This document shows, piece by piece, positions 41,172 to 49,995 of a stretch of 64,000 bases of DNA. The stretch covers positions 1 to 64,000 of the forward strand of contig JAYEND010000001.1 in assembly GCA_034721895.1 (NCBI GenBank), in the 5' to 3' direction. The notes beneath the pieces are model-generated. The model did no database searches. It worked only from the letters and a program-made list of their open reading frames with translations, and was not told where the DNA came from. This DNA is from SZUA-451 sp034721895. GTDB lineage: Bacteria > Campylobacterota > Campylobacteria > Campylobacterales > Sulfurovaceae. How positions within the stretch are numbered: the first letter of the stretch is position 1; each line of letters opens with the position of its first letter. The position numbers were made by a program, and so were the translations under genes.

Positions 41172-42401
41172 CTACATACTAAGGCGTCTTCCCCATTTGA
41201 ATCGCGACTTATAAAAAGGCTTGCTCAGGCTTGTTACAACCACTTTCTTCTTCGCAGAACTTGCATGGATGAACTTGTTGTTACCTATATAGATACCGAC
41301 ATGATTGACATACCCTCTGCGTCTCTTTGACGTATCAAAGAAAACCAGATCTCCCGGTTTCAGATGGCTTCGGTTGACGCGTTTTCCCACTTTGGATTGC
41401 TTGATCGATGTTCTGGGAAGGCATACCCCGTTTTTCTTACAGACATAAGAGGTAAAACCGGAACAGTCAAACTTGTAAGGTCCCGTCGCACCCCAGACAT
41501 AACGCTTTCCTAAATGTTTTTTTGCATCTTTAGGAAGAGCCTTCTGCTTACCCGATCCACCTACAAGTGTCAAGAAACCCTTCTTCGCCGGTTTTGGCTC
41601 CAGCACAATCTTTTTGGATGACGCTTTTTTTGTTTGGACTTTTTTACTGTTCTTCGCTACTTTCACACTTGCATCTGGACTCTTTGCTGCTCCCGGGATA
41701 GCAAGGACTTGCCCGATCTTGAGGCTTTTATTTGTTTTAATATTATTGGCTTTTTTCAGCTTTTTGACTGTAGTGTGGTTACTTTTGGCAATTGAGTAGA
41801 GTGACTCACCCTTCTTTACTTTGTGCGAAGCAGTTTTTCGGGGAGAAGTATTCTTTTGTATTGCTGCTTTTTTTTCTTTTTTTGCATTGGAAGCCAACTT
41901 GACCGCTTCACTCTTCTTTTTATCAGGGAAATAGGTATTGGTTGGCACCTTCAGTGCTCTTCCAACCTTCAGATTTTCACCCTTCTTTATACTATTGGCC
42001 TTACGGACCTCTTCAATAGTAGTATGGTGTTTTCTTGCAATGGTAAAAAGTGTATCACCGCTCTGGATCTTGTAATTTTCCGATTTAGTGCTTTTCTTCG
42101 CCGAAACTACCTTTGGCTTCTCTGTTTTCTTTACTGTTGCCACTTTGGTATTCTTACTCTTTTTATCAGGGAAATAGGTATTGGTTGGCACCTTCAGTGC
42201 TCTTCCGATTTTGAGATTATCTCCTTTCTTCATGCCATTTGACTGGCGCACCTCTTCGATAGTAGTATGGTGTTTTCTCGCAATGGTGAAGAGTGTGTCG
42301 CCATTTTGAATTTTATAGGTGGCTGTTTTTTGCGATGGCTTTGCAAAGCTACAAGAAGAGATCAGTGAAATGCTGAATAACACTATAGAGATTTTTTTCA
42401 T
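41172..42401 (-). CDS. NlpC/P60 peptidoglycan endopeptidase with three LysM domains
   Basis: A 409-residue exported hydrolase. LISSC (residues 14-18) fits a weak lipobox, so it may be a lipoprotein. LysM domains lie around 29-72, 108-152 and 193-236 (YKIQNGDTLFTIARKHHTTIEEVR; third copy more divergent). The first two are almost identical in protein and DNA, showing a recent internal duplication. A basic Ser/Lys linker leads to the NlpC/P60 domain (about 285-409), with catalytic Cys in KFDCSGFTSYVC, His in VNHVGIYIG and the third residue near HASS. It probably cleaves D-iGlu-DAP bonds in remodelling. Confidence 0.93.
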   Translation of the reverse strand: MKKISIVLFSISLISSCSFAKPSQKTATYKIQNGDTLFTIARKHHTTIEEVRQSNGMKKGDNLKIGRALKVPTNTYFPDKKSKNTKVATVKKTEKPKVVSAKKSTKSENYKIQSGDTLFTIARKHHTTIEEVRKANSIKKGENLKVGRALKVPTNTYFPDKKKSEAVKLASNAKKEKKAAIQKNTSPRKTASHKVKKGESLYSIAKSNHTTVKKLKKANNIKTNKSLKIGQVLAIPGAAKSPDASVKVAKNSKKVQTKKASSKKIVLEPKPAKKGFLTLVGGSGKQKALPKDAKKHLGKRYVWGATGPYKFDCSGFTSYVCKKNGVCLPRTSIKQSKVGKRVNRSHLKPGDLVFFDTSKRRRGYVNHVGIYIGNNKFIHASSAKKKVVVTSLSKPFYKSRFKWGRRLSM

Positions 42402-42651
42402 TAAATATTTCCTTTTATAATGGAGAAAATTGGGCTTTAAACTATCCGGGCTCTTATTATTCTCATTAAAAAATAAGATACAAACCTATATGGGCTCTTG
42501 TTTTACCGATAATTATACAATAGAATTTTAACACATCATCATTAACCAATAATGAACAAAACATTAAATTTAACCGAATCGTTACTAAATAAAAATAGCT
42601 AATGCGTGTCTATTATGCTACAAAAATAATTATTTTTATCTGCTTTATTTT

Positions 42652-44361
42652 TTATTTGCTCCCATAATGCTTCTTGACCAAATGCCCTTTTTGAAGTTCC
42701 CTGACCATATGGTCGGCAATACGCAGGGCATTGGCATAGATCGTCCAGGTGTAAGGAGTGCTGCCTCCCGTAGGCATAAAGCTGGCATCTGCCACAAAAA
42801 GATTGGGGATATCATGAGATTGGCAATATTTGTTCAATACCGATTTTTTCGGATCATTGCCAAAGCGACATCCGCCTGCAACAAGATTCTGTGGCGGAGT
42901 GGCAGAAACAGAACTATATACTTTTTCTGCACCCATCTCCCTGAGGATATCCTCACACTTCACTGCAATCATTGAGGCCACCTTTAGATCCCGGGGATGG
43001 CCATTGATGCGCAGTTTTCCTACCGGCATGCCAAATTTATCTTTTCTTTTTGTATCCAGCGAAACAAAACAGTTGTCTGTCGGCAGCCAGTCATTGAAGA
43101 TTTCGAAGCGGATACTCTTGGCTTCAATAAAAGCATCCTTCAATGTCTCCCCCAGATCTTTACCCCAGCGAAGTTTCTCTCCATCGTGACGGGTCTTGAC
43201 GGCTCGGGAAATATTATTCTGATGCTCAAACATAAACTCCACCAGACCGCCCTTCATTTTCCCTTTCCACCAGTGGTCGACAAAGTACCAATCCAGAACC
43301 GAACGGTTGATAAAGAGTCCGCGATCCATCAGGGACTCAAAAGATATCTCTTTGAGATTCTTTTTGTGCAACACACCCTGTCCTGACCCCCCTGCCGAGA
43401 AGATCAGATTTTTCCCGAGCTCTCCGCTGCTGTTTCCCAATCCATCAGGATGAAATTTATTGGCGGAATTGAGCAGCAGCCGTGAGCTCTCATGCGCCTG
43501 TGCAGCGACAACAAAAATGCGTGCCGAGAGTTTTTTGGTTTTGCCGGTCACCGTATCGACCGTTTCTACTGAGGTGACACGCTCTTTGTCACTCTCCAGT
43601 CGCTTGACATGGGTATTGCTCATCAATGCAAGATTCCCTGTTGCCAGTACCGGCCTGATCAGTGCTTCCCGTGAACTGCCCTTGGCTCCTGAACTGCACC
43701 CGTAACTACCGCAAAAATTAGAGTAGTAACAGGCATTTCGATCACCTCTGTCTTGAGAAAGAACGGCCCGTGGAGTTACCAACGGTACAATCCCCAATGC
43801 TTTACAGCTTTTGTCAAACAGTTTGACGACAGAGTTTTCACGTGTTGGCGGCTGGGGGAAATCTATGGTACTTCGCGGCGGTTTAAAAGGATGCTTTTCT
43901 GCCTTGCCTGAAATACCTACAAGCTCTTCAGCCAATGCATAATAAGGCTCCATCTCCTCATATCCGATAGGCCAGTCAACAATATTGGCACCCTCTATTT
44001 CTCCATACTTGCTGAGCAGTCTGAAATCATCCGGATGCATGCGGTGCAACATACCGCTCATCAGATTGGAGGAACCTCCTACGATATTACCATTCCAGAA
44101 ACTCCAGCCGGAATCATAGGTTGGAGTCTCTATCCACTTCCCATCTTTGAATTCCTCAATGGTATGATACTCATCAAAGAGACTGGGTGTGACAATATCC
44201 CTGCGACAGTAAGCCAATTCATCTTTGGAAAACTCTTCTCTTCGGATCAGTCGCCCCTTCTCCAGCAGGGCTACCTTATAGCCTGCCTTGCAAAGCATAT
44301 AGGCTGCCGCGCCGCCGCTTGCACCGGAGCCGATGATTATCGCATCATACTCGATACTCAT
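42652..44361 (-). CDS. GMC-family FAD oxidoreductase (gluconate 2-dehydrogenase large subunit-like)
   Basis: A 569-residue flavoprotein. The ADP-binding motif AIIIGSGASGGAAAYMLCKAG is at residues 8-28, NIVGGSSNLMSGML around 92-105, and the C-terminal motif NLFVADASFMPTGGSTPYTWTIYANALRIADH matches membrane-bound dehydrogenases. A CYYSNFCGSYGCSSG cysteine cluster (about 210-225) is typical of this subgroup. It probably oxidises a sugar or alcohol. Its ATG overlaps the small-subunit stop (ATGA). The substrate is unknown; no cytochrome c subunit is nearby. Confidence 0.88.
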   Translation of the reverse strand: MSIEYDAIIIGSGASGGAAAYMLCKAGYKVALLEKGRLIRREEFSKDELAYCRRDIVTPSLFDEYHTIEEFKDGKWIETPTYDSGWSFWNGNIVGGSSNLMSGMLHRMHPDDFRLLSKYGEIEGANIVDWPIGYEEMEPYYALAEELVGISGKAEKHPFKPPRSTIDFPQPPTRENSVVKLFDKSCKALGIVPLVTPRAVLSQDRGDRNACYYSNFCGSYGCSSGAKGSSREALIRPVLATGNLALMSNTHVKRLESDKERVTSVETVDTVTGKTKKLSARIFVVAAQAHESSRLLLNSANKFHPDGLGNSSGELGKNLIFSAGGSGQGVLHKKNLKEISFESLMDRGLFINRSVLDWYFVDHWWKGKMKGGLVEFMFEHQNNISRAVKTRHDGEKLRWGKDLGETLKDAFIEAKSIRFEIFNDWLPTDNCFVSLDTKRKDKFGMPVGKLRINGHPRDLKVASMIAVKCEDILREMGAEKVYSSVSATPPQNLVAGGCRFGNDPKKSVLNKYCQSHDIPNLFVADASFMPTGGSTPYTWTIYANALRIADHMVRELQKGHLVKKHYGSK

Positions 44362-44858
44362 AATTCAATATACCTTGTCGACGGACGGGGCTCGCCACCT
44401 TTTGTCTGCAACGCTTTCCAGCCTGATTGGCGAACATTTCCACCATAGATCGGATCACTCAAAAGTCCCTCCAGCGAAAGGATCATAATGCGATCAAGCC
44501 ATCCGCTGCCCAGAGATGTTTGTTCAAATGCACGCAATGCCTGTTCTTTTTCTTTTTTGTCATAAGTGAGAAAAAGTCCTTTTTCTCTTTGGCGCAATTT
44601 TTCTGCTCCTCTGAATATAAACTCTCTGATATCCCTATCATAGCTCGGGTGCACAATAGCCTCTTCCAAAAACCGTGTTGCCTGAAATTCTTTTGCACTG
44701 GGCGCACCGTTTCCGCCAGGGAACATATGCTGCTGCACTGCTTCAATCAAAAAATAGTTATCTTCCGAGAGTCCTTTCCCCGCAGGACTCTCTTCGGACA
44801 TAAGCAAAGTTGAGACGCCGCTCATAAATCCGGCTGCCAGGAATACCCTTCGATCCAT
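44358..44858 (-). CDS. Gluconate 2-dehydrogenase subunit 3-like protein
   Basis: A 166-residue protein with MDRRVFLAAGFMSGVSTLLM, a short arginine-containing leader that may be Tat-like. The body (LIEAVQQHMFPGGNGAPSA; AFEQTSLGSGWLDRIMILSLEGLLSDPIYGGNVRQSGWKAL) matches the small subunit family of GMC dehydrogenases. It probably carries its large partner to the periplasm. AAGGTATG precedes the ATG. Downstream and overlapping is the flavoprotein gene. Confidence 0.85.
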   Translation of the reverse strand: MDRRVFLAAGFMSGVSTLLMSEESPAGKGLSEDNYFLIEAVQQHMFPGGNGAPSAKEFQATRFLEEAIVHPSYDRDIREFIFRGAEKLRQREKGLFLTYDKKEKEQALRAFEQTSLGSGWLDRIMILSLEGLLSDPIYGGNVRQSGWKALQTKGGEPRPSTRYIEL

Positions 44859-45032
44859 CGCACATACCTTTTTGGTTTTGTTTGATTTTTGTTACTTTAT
44901 TACTATAGCATGGTTTTGTGTAATATCGCTGCACAATATCTTCATGGATATACCACAAGTTTGTCAGTTTGAAAAAGATTTAATAAAGGCCTATTTCATA
45001 GGTTATCTGAAGGGTAGGATCAAACCATAAGC

Positions 45033-45304
45033 TTATTACCAACCCGACAAATAGTCTGAACTTTTGAGAGAGTGCAAAGGAGTGAGATGTGAGTGAAAAA
45101 ATCTGCAGGACTAGCTGGCTAATTCAAAGATTTTTTTGCTTGCAGGTTGCTTCTTTGCGCTCTCCCCGAAGGGTGCAGTGCTTTCGCCCATACTCTGTGT
45201 TAGATTTTTTTGAATTCGCTTTGGCGAGTCCTTCAAAAATCTGCCTTGATTATGAACGAAATCACTGCATCAAAAATTCAGACTATTTGTCGGGTTGGTA
45301 ATAA
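45033..45304. mobile_element. MITE-like element, 272 bp, with 28-bp perfect terminal inverted repeats
   Basis: The left arm 45033-45060 and right arm 45277-45304 are perfectly complementary over 28 bp (ends TTATTACCAACCCGACAAAT...). The interior is noncoding and itself holds further inverted repeats, such as AGATTTTTTTGAA/TTCAAAAATCT at about 45202-45242 and GAGAGAGTGCAAAG against CTTTGCGCTCTCC. No transposase is present. The layout is that of a non-autonomous transposable element; a target duplication is not obvious. It sits in the gap between two minus-strand genes. Confidence 0.7.
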
Positions 45305-45333
45305 TTCGAGGACTGGAACGCATGGGCCTCATC

Positions 45334-45699
45334 TTAACGAGTAGCTTCCTCACAGTGCAGCGTTGTTGCCTTTGCACTGGACACCAGAATAAAAGTATAG
45401 GGCTCATCATGGGGGATACCCAGGCTTACACCTATATCGTTTTCATACTCATCATGGCCATCTACTGTTCGCATAAATGTAAATAGTATGTCAGCTATGA
45501 TGATTTCGTTATTTTCATACTTGCTCACAAAGTACCGCTCTGATGATTGTTTGGGTATCCACTCAGTACCTACAAATTCATGCGTCTGCTTGCATTCATA
45601 TGTAGGGATTTTGAACTTTTCTGTGATTTGGTGCATAGCGTTGACGCCTGTAAGCAATAATCCTATTAACAATAATATTGATAGCATTAGCTTTTTCAT
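45334..45699 (-). CDS. Hypothetical secreted protein, 121 residues
   Basis: The signal peptide MKKLMLSILLLIGLLLTGVNA precedes a small mature domain with two cysteines (YEC, LHC) and several aromatic residues (SSERYFVSKYENNEI). No family recognised. It lies between the MITE-like element (30 bp from its stop) and the cytochrome c peroxidase gene. AAAGAAAAAA before the ATG is a weak RBS. Confidence 0.62.
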   Translation of the reverse strand: MKKLMLSILLLIGLLLTGVNAMHQITEKFKIPTYECKQTHEFVGTEWIPKQSSERYFVSKYENNEIIIADILFTFMRTVDGHDEYENDIGVSLGIPHDEPYTFILVSSAKATTLHCEEATR

Positions 45700-45766
45700 T
45701 TCTTTTTTCTTTGATGGTTAATATAGATAATAAGGTATGACCCCAAAATGGGGTCTTGAAGTATGA

Positions 45767-46804
45767 TTAGTTAAAATCAGGTTTTGGTGTTTTGTCTGTA
45801 CTTTTTGGTAGTTGCGGATATGCTACCGCAGGTTTTCTTCCCTCTAAGGCATTAAAGAAGGTGACAATTTTAGCTGCTTCCTCATCTGAGATCTTGACAC
45901 CAAGTTGTGTACTTCCCATCTCTTTGACCGCCTCTGCCAGGTTCCAAATGGCACCATTGTGGAAATATGGAGCAGTTTCGGTGATGTTTCTGAGTGTTGG
46001 TGTTTTTACCATACCTTTTGCATCACCTTTAAAGTCACCTACATTTGCAAATTTGTATTTTGCAGCAAGTTCAAACGGTTGCATTGTACCACCAAGAGCG
46101 ATACCTGTATGACAGCTTACACAGCCTTTGTCCATAAAAGTTTTTAGACCTTCTTTTTCTGCATCACTCAATGCATCTTCTTTCCCATTAAGGAAATCAT
46201 CAAATCTTGACGGAGTAACCAGTGTTCTCTCAAAGATGCCGATCGTAGCTGTGATCGTTTCAAAATCAACTTTCACATCTTTACCATAAGCTTTTTTAAA
46301 CTCTTCTACATAGGCAGGAATAGAGTTGATTCTCTCTTCAACAAGTGACTTTGGTGCAGCCATCTCCGGAGCTGCCTGCATAGGACCCTGTGCCTGGTCT
46401 TCAAGGTGAGGGCTTCTACCATCCCAAAACTGTGCAGTAAAGAATACTGAGTTATACACAGTTGGTGAGTTCAAGTGATGCGGGTTTGGAGTCCACTGAT
46501 GTCCAACCGCAGCAGGAACACCGTCTACACCGCCAAGTCCAAGGTTATGACAAGTGTTACATGAGATAATAGCACTTTTTGATAGTCTTGGCTCAAAGAA
46601 GAGCTTTTTACCCAATTCAACTTTTTCAGGAGTGATCGTACCTTTTGGATCTGTCAGCTTCAAAAGCTCTGTTTGACTCTCAGGAATGGCAACAAGACCC
46701 GCTTTTTTTGCTTGCTCAGCCACAGATGCAGCTTCTACTGCAACATTTCCCAGCAAAAACGAAGATGCCACTGCTGAAGCCACAAGTAATTTAGAAATTT
46801 TCAT
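45767..46804 (-). CDS. ccpA: Di-heme cytochrome c peroxidase
   Basis: A 345-residue periplasmic enzyme reducing H2O2 to water with cytochrome c electrons. The signal peptide LLVASAVASSFLLGNVAVEAA is followed by two heme c sites: SCNTCHNLGLGG (about 80) and GCVSCHTGIALGG (about 228). The KTPTLRNITETAPYFHNGAIWNLAEAV segment is typical of bacterial CCPs. It is divergent from a superoxide reductase gene, and a Fur/PerR-like box lies in the shared gap. AGGAAAATATA precedes the ATG. Confidence 0.94.
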   Translation of the reverse strand: MKISKLLVASAVASSFLLGNVAVEAASVAEQAKKAGLVAIPESQTELLKLTDPKGTITPEKVELGKKLFFEPRLSKSAIISCNTCHNLGLGGVDGVPAAVGHQWTPNPHHLNSPTVYNSVFFTAQFWDGRSPHLEDQAQGPMQAAPEMAAPKSLVEERINSIPAYVEEFKKAYGKDVKVDFETITATIGIFERTLVTPSRFDDFLNGKEDALSDAEKEGLKTFMDKGCVSCHTGIALGGTMQPFELAAKYKFANVGDFKGDAKGMVKTPTLRNITETAPYFHNGAIWNLAEAVKEMGSTQLGVKISDEEAAKIVTFFNALEGRKPAVAYPQLPKSTDKTPKPDFN

Positions 46805-46858
46805 TATATTTTCCTCTTATAATTAATATATGAAATTATACAATAGGAGCCCTTAAAA

Positions 46859-46871
46859 GATAATTATTATT
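46859..46871. promoter_or_regulatory. Fur/PerR-like box between ccpA and superoxide reductase
   Basis: GATAATTATTATT matches the perfect feoB Fur box at 12 of 13 positions. It lies 55 bp before the ccpA start and about 97 bp before the divergent superoxide reductase start. In Campylobacterota, PerR and Fur recognise related AT-rich dyads, so either could act here. Confidence 0.5.
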
Positions 46872-46967
46872 ATTTTATAGAAATACTTACTTGATAAAAA
46901 ATATAATTTGCAAGAACTTAAGGAAGTTTTTCATATAATTTAAACCAATAAGCAGAAAGGGGAAAGA

Positions 46968-47396
46968 ATGGATAGGAGAAAAGCATTAAAAGTAGCAGGT
47001 GTAGCTGCAATGGTAGCAGCCGTAGGTGCTGAAGCAAAAATGGCAGTAGAGCATATGAATCGTATGGATATGAAACCAAAAGATCCGGCAAAGATGGACA
47101 AAGGTGAACTCAAGCACTCTCCGCTGGTAACGATCAAAGAGAAAGATGCCAAAGGTTATACCCTTATAGAGATCACTGTAGGTCAAGGCGGGATCATTCA
47201 CCCAAGCACACCAGATCACTGGATCGATTTTATCGAACTCTATGCTGATGATAATCTGGTAGGTAAAAGTACACTGGAGCCGGAAATATCGCGCGGAGCA
47301 GCTTCTTTTGCAGTGAAGCTTGATAATGTCAAAACACTCAAAGCAAAAGCCGGTTGCAATCAACATGGCATATGGACAACAAGCGTAACACTATAA
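46968..47396 (+). CDS. Superoxide reductase (neelaredoxin/class II SOR), exported
   Basis: A 142-residue protein. A leader MDRRKALKVAGVAAMVAAVGAEA resembles a short Tat signal. The SOR iron ligands are all visible: His in GELKHSP, His in GIIHPSTP, His in DHWIDF, then Cys and His in GCNQHGIW, giving the Fe(His)4(Cys) centre. WIDFIELYADDNLVG matches the family's WIEWIEL region. No desulforedoxin domain is present, hence neelaredoxin type. It would reduce superoxide to H2O2 in the periplasm, which the divergent peroxidase could then remove. GAAAGGGGAAAG precedes the ATG. Confidence 0.82.
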   Translation: MDRRKALKVAGVAAMVAAVGAEAKMAVEHMNRMDMKPKDPAKMDKGELKHSPLVTIKEKDAKGYTLIEITVGQGGIIHPSTPDHWIDFIELYADDNLVGKSTLEPEISRGAASFAVKLDNVKTLKAKAGCNQHGIWTTSVTL

Positions 47397-47729
47397 TCAT
47401 CTTCAGTGCGGAATCTCTGCACTGAATCTTTTACTGCTCCCCATAAATATCATTAGAGTGATAAATATCCCCGCTATAACTTTTTGCATTATTTTTTTTG
47501 AGGTGCCCATATTTTATAAGGTATTGAAACAAGACAATTTTAATATACTCTTATCACCGCAATAAAAGGGCACTTTATTCCTTTATAAATAGTTATGCAC
47601 AGGGCCTGCCAACAGTTATTTGACAATTTTCAACACGAAAAAAGGAGCTAATGATCATGCTGCAAACAAGAAAAGAAGCAAAGACACTGGCAGCCATATT
47701 ACAACACTGCTCACCTTTCTGGGTTTTTT
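47397..47729. other. Gap after superoxide reductase with motif copy
   Basis: This stretch holds the TTTGAGGTGCCC copy of the recurrent motif (47497-47508) and a partial copy (GGGCACTTT, 47568-47576). A GGAG-ATG context at 47645-47657 may be the remains of a start site of a decayed gene. No intact ORF is credible. Confidence 0.45.
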
Positions 47730-48044
47730 CATAGGCTATCTGATACAGACCAGGGCATTGAAGTTTTGGCGGGATGGTTCCGCAGGATGGCATTTATCAT
47801 CACGCCACTGGCCAGGCACGGCCTGCTCGCCGGTTGGCTGGCCGGTTATATTTTTTCGCTGCGGGATACCGGGGTCACGATGCTTGTTTATCCTGCGGGA
47901 CATGAAGCCCTGCCCGTACGCATCTTCACGCTTATGGCAAACGGATCTCCGGAGTTGATAGACGTTCTTTGTGTGGCCACTTTACTTCCGGCAGGAATGC
48001 TGTGGATGTTACCTAATTTTATTGCAAGAAAGGCAAGCAGATGA
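47730..48044 (+). pseudogene. ABC transporter permease remnant (C-terminal part)
   Basis: The frame reads LSDTDQGIEVLAGWFRRMAFII, continues with ARHGLLAGWLAGYIFSLRDTG, VTMLVYPAGHEALPVRIF and ends LPNFIARKASR. This matches the end of a binding-protein-dependent permease of the iron/thiamine/spermidine type, including the EAA-like loop. The N-terminal two thirds are missing, and the sequence before the match is out of frame. Its GC content is higher than that of neighbours. The stop overlaps an ATG of an ATPase fragment (ATGA), so the original operon order is preserved. Confidence 0.75.
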
Positions 48045-48163
48045 AGACCGTCGCCCTAAATTCCGTCACCAAGTTCTACAACACGACAAAGATTGTGGAG
48101 AACATCTCACTTGAAATCGATGAGGGAGAACGCATTGTCATCATTGGCCCGTCCAACCGTTGA
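48041..48163 (+). pseudogene. ABC transporter ATP-binding subunit remnant (N-terminal part)
   Basis: A 40-residue frame MKTVALNSVTKFYNTTKIVE then NISLEIDEGERIVIIGPSNR ends in a stop just where the Walker A motif GPSGxGKS should be completed. It is the start of an ABC ATPase coupled to the permease remnant. The rest of the gene is deleted; the following 140 bp show no related frame. Confidence 0.75.
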
Positions 48164-48293
48164 AGATGTGCAAAAACGTTTCGATGGATATTTATCCCAA
48201 TGCTGACCGAAACAAAATTATTGTAAGGGACGAGACAAACACTGCCCAACAAAACGCATAGAACATCCAAGAACACTATTAGCCACTTTAATC

Positions 48294-48299
48294 TATAAT
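48294..48299 (+). promoter_or_regulatory. Promoter of YedK gene, possibly leaderless
   Basis: TATAAT ends 6 bp before the ATG at 48306, so transcription should begin at or next to the start codon. No Shine-Dalgarno is present. Confidence 0.55.
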
Positions 48300-48305
48300 A
48301 TACCT

Positions 48306-49010
48306 ATGTGCGGAAGAGTAGGATTTTTTGACGATATTGCATGGAAGAAAGCGGTCAATAATTATTATGGTCGTTTCAATGATAAGATAGGCATGCTTGT
48401 TCCCCACTACAATATTGCACCCTCACAATCTCTTGTAGCGCTTTTGAATAACGGTAACTACACCTTTACACATTTTGGTCTAATCCCGCACTGGATGAAA
48501 GAGAAAAAAACAGTAGCCATCAATGCCAGAAGTGAAACACTTTCCCAGAAGCCAAGTTTCCGTGATCCGTTCAAACGTAAACGTTGCCTGATACCTGTCA
48601 ATGGCTTTTACGAATGGAAGAAAGAAGGAAATACAAAAGTGCCATACTGGTTCTATCCGAGCGATGGTGATTATTTTGCACTGGCAGGACTATGGGATCA
48701 ATGGGTAGATAAAGAGAGTGGAGAGATCATTACATCATCTGCGATCATCACAACGGAACCTAACAAAATAATGAAGCCCATCCATGATCGCATGCCAGTC
48801 ATCCTGAAACCTGATGCATGGAAGCTTTGGCTTGATCCAGATATTCAGGAGAGCGGGGCACTCATTCCGCTGCTTGAGCCCAGCGATTCAAAACTGATGA
48901 GTATCTACGAAGTATCTACCTATGTCAATTCACCTGCACATGATGACAGGAAGGCGATCGAGGCAGCTATTGCCGCACCAACTGAATCTTCGGGTAATTT
49001 AAAAGTTTGA
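48306..49010 (+). CDS. SOS response-associated peptidase (YedK/HMCES)
   Basis: A 234-residue protein that covalently shields abasic sites in single-stranded DNA. The catalytic Cys2 is exposed after Met removal (MCGRVGFF). Other family positions are visible: NIAPSQ, INARSETL, KRCLIPVNGFYEWKKE (active-site Glu in FYEW) and the His in IHDRMPVIL. Length is standard. It lies downstream of transporter remnants and upstream of tRNA-Val on the other strand. Confidence 0.93.
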   Translation: MCGRVGFFDDIAWKKAVNNYYGRFNDKIGMLVPHYNIAPSQSLVALLNNGNYTFTHFGLIPHWMKEKKTVAINARSETLSQKPSFRDPFKRKRCLIPVNGFYEWKKEGNTKVPYWFYPSDGDYFALAGLWDQWVDKESGEIITSSAIITTEPNKIMKPIHDRMPVILKPDAWKLWLDPDIQESGALIPLLEPSDSKLMSIYEVSTYVNSPAHDDRKAIEAAIAAPTESSGNLKV

Positions 49011-49058
49011 AATATTTTGAAAAAGGCTTGAAAGTACGCTATTTTTAGGGATTAAGAG

Positions 49059-49134
49059 TGGTGATCACGATTGGACTTGAACCAACGACCCCTACCATGT
49101 CAAGGTAGTGCTCTACCAACTGAGCTACGCGATC
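49059..49134 (-). tRNA. tRNA-Val (GAC)
   Basis: A 76-nt tRNA: acceptor GATCGCG/CGTGATC with one G-U, anticodon loop CTTGACA (GAC), D arm GCTCAGTTGGTAGAGC, T loop TTCAAGT and encoded CCA. Confidence 0.95.
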
Positions 49135-49220
49135 ATTTTATGGAGGAGAATTATACTCCACAAATGCTTAAGATACCTCTAATAATTAGATTAGTTATCT
49201 ATTGTGGCAACGAGAGCGCC

Positions 49221-49967
49221 TTAAATAAGAGTCTCGGCGATGAATGTTTTGGTGACCTGACCGCCGAAGCGATAGATGCCATCTTCATAACTGACCCAGA
49301 GCTCATCTCCGCTTTTTGGGAAGGTGCGTACCCTGTCCCCCAAAAGCTCCTCTTTGTGGGCCCTCACATAGCAGGCGACCATCCCTGTACCGCAGGCGAG
49401 GGTCTCATCTTCGACCCCTCTCTCATAAGTGCGAACATGGAGATCCCCCTCTTTGATCATGGCGATATTGACATTGGCATTGTACTTATGTCTCAGTTCT
49501 CTTGCCTGCTCAATGTCAAAGTTGTCAATATTGTCACGCAGAGTGACAAGATGAGGCACTCCGCTGTCAACCAGCCACCAGTGCTCACCAAATTCTTCAA
49601 TCTCCTGATCGAGTATCCTGGGCTCAACCATATCACTGACCACATAGAGACCGTTGATCGTGGCACGGATGACGCCGGCACCGGTGAGGAATACTGCTTT
49701 GTTCTCTTTGGATATTCCCTTTTCGTGGGCATAATGAGCTGCTGCCCTGGTAGCATTGCCGCACATGGCTGCAACACTGCCGTCAGAATTATAGAACTCC
49801 CACTCGAAATCATATTCCGGATGAGGGATGAGGACCACCATCCCATCTGCCCCCACGCCATTCTGACGGTGACAAAGCTTCTGTGCCAAAGCACTGCGGT
49901 CCTCTTTCTGCTGGGCATGAAAAATAATAAAATCATTGCCGTTTGCACTGTATTTTGTGACTGTCAT
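49221..49967 (-). CDS. dapF: Diaminopimelate epimerase
   Basis: A 248-residue cofactor-free racemase making meso-DAP for lysine and peptidoglycan. Family motifs are visible: KYSANGNDF at the N-terminus, GVGADGMVVL, MCGNATRAAAHYA (first catalytic Cys, about 70) and DETLACGTGMVACYV (second catalytic Cys, about 193). A GGTGCC-N17-TATAAT promoter begins 29 bp upstream. Confidence 0.94.
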   Translation of the reverse strand: MTVTKYSANGNDFIIFHAQQKEDRSALAQKLCHRQNGVGADGMVVLIPHPEYDFEWEFYNSDGSVAAMCGNATRAAAHYAHEKGISKENKAVFLTGAGVIRATINGLYVVSDMVEPRILDQEIEEFGEHWWLVDSGVPHLVTLRDNIDNFDIEQARELRHKYNANVNIAMIKEGDLHVRTYERGVEDETLACGTGMVACYVRAHKEELLGDRVRTFPKSGDELWVSYEDGIYRFGGQVTKTFIAETLI

Positions 49968-49995
49968 GGTCGCCTCTTTTGTAGATAAGTAGGAA

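Noticed and set aside
45202..45242. Interior hairpins of the MITE-like element as ordinary terminators
   Set aside because: They are nested inside perfect 28-bp outer arms and face no gene end directly, so the element explanation is preferred.
45089..45301. 70-codon plus-strand ORF inside the MITE-like element
   Set aside because: It consists of the element's inverted repeats read through; composition is not protein-like.
49071..49988. 305-codon plus-strand ORF antisense to dapF and covering tRNA-Val
   Set aside because: dapF has complete catalytic motifs on the other strand and tRNA-Val is certain; the long antisense frame follows from codon bias.
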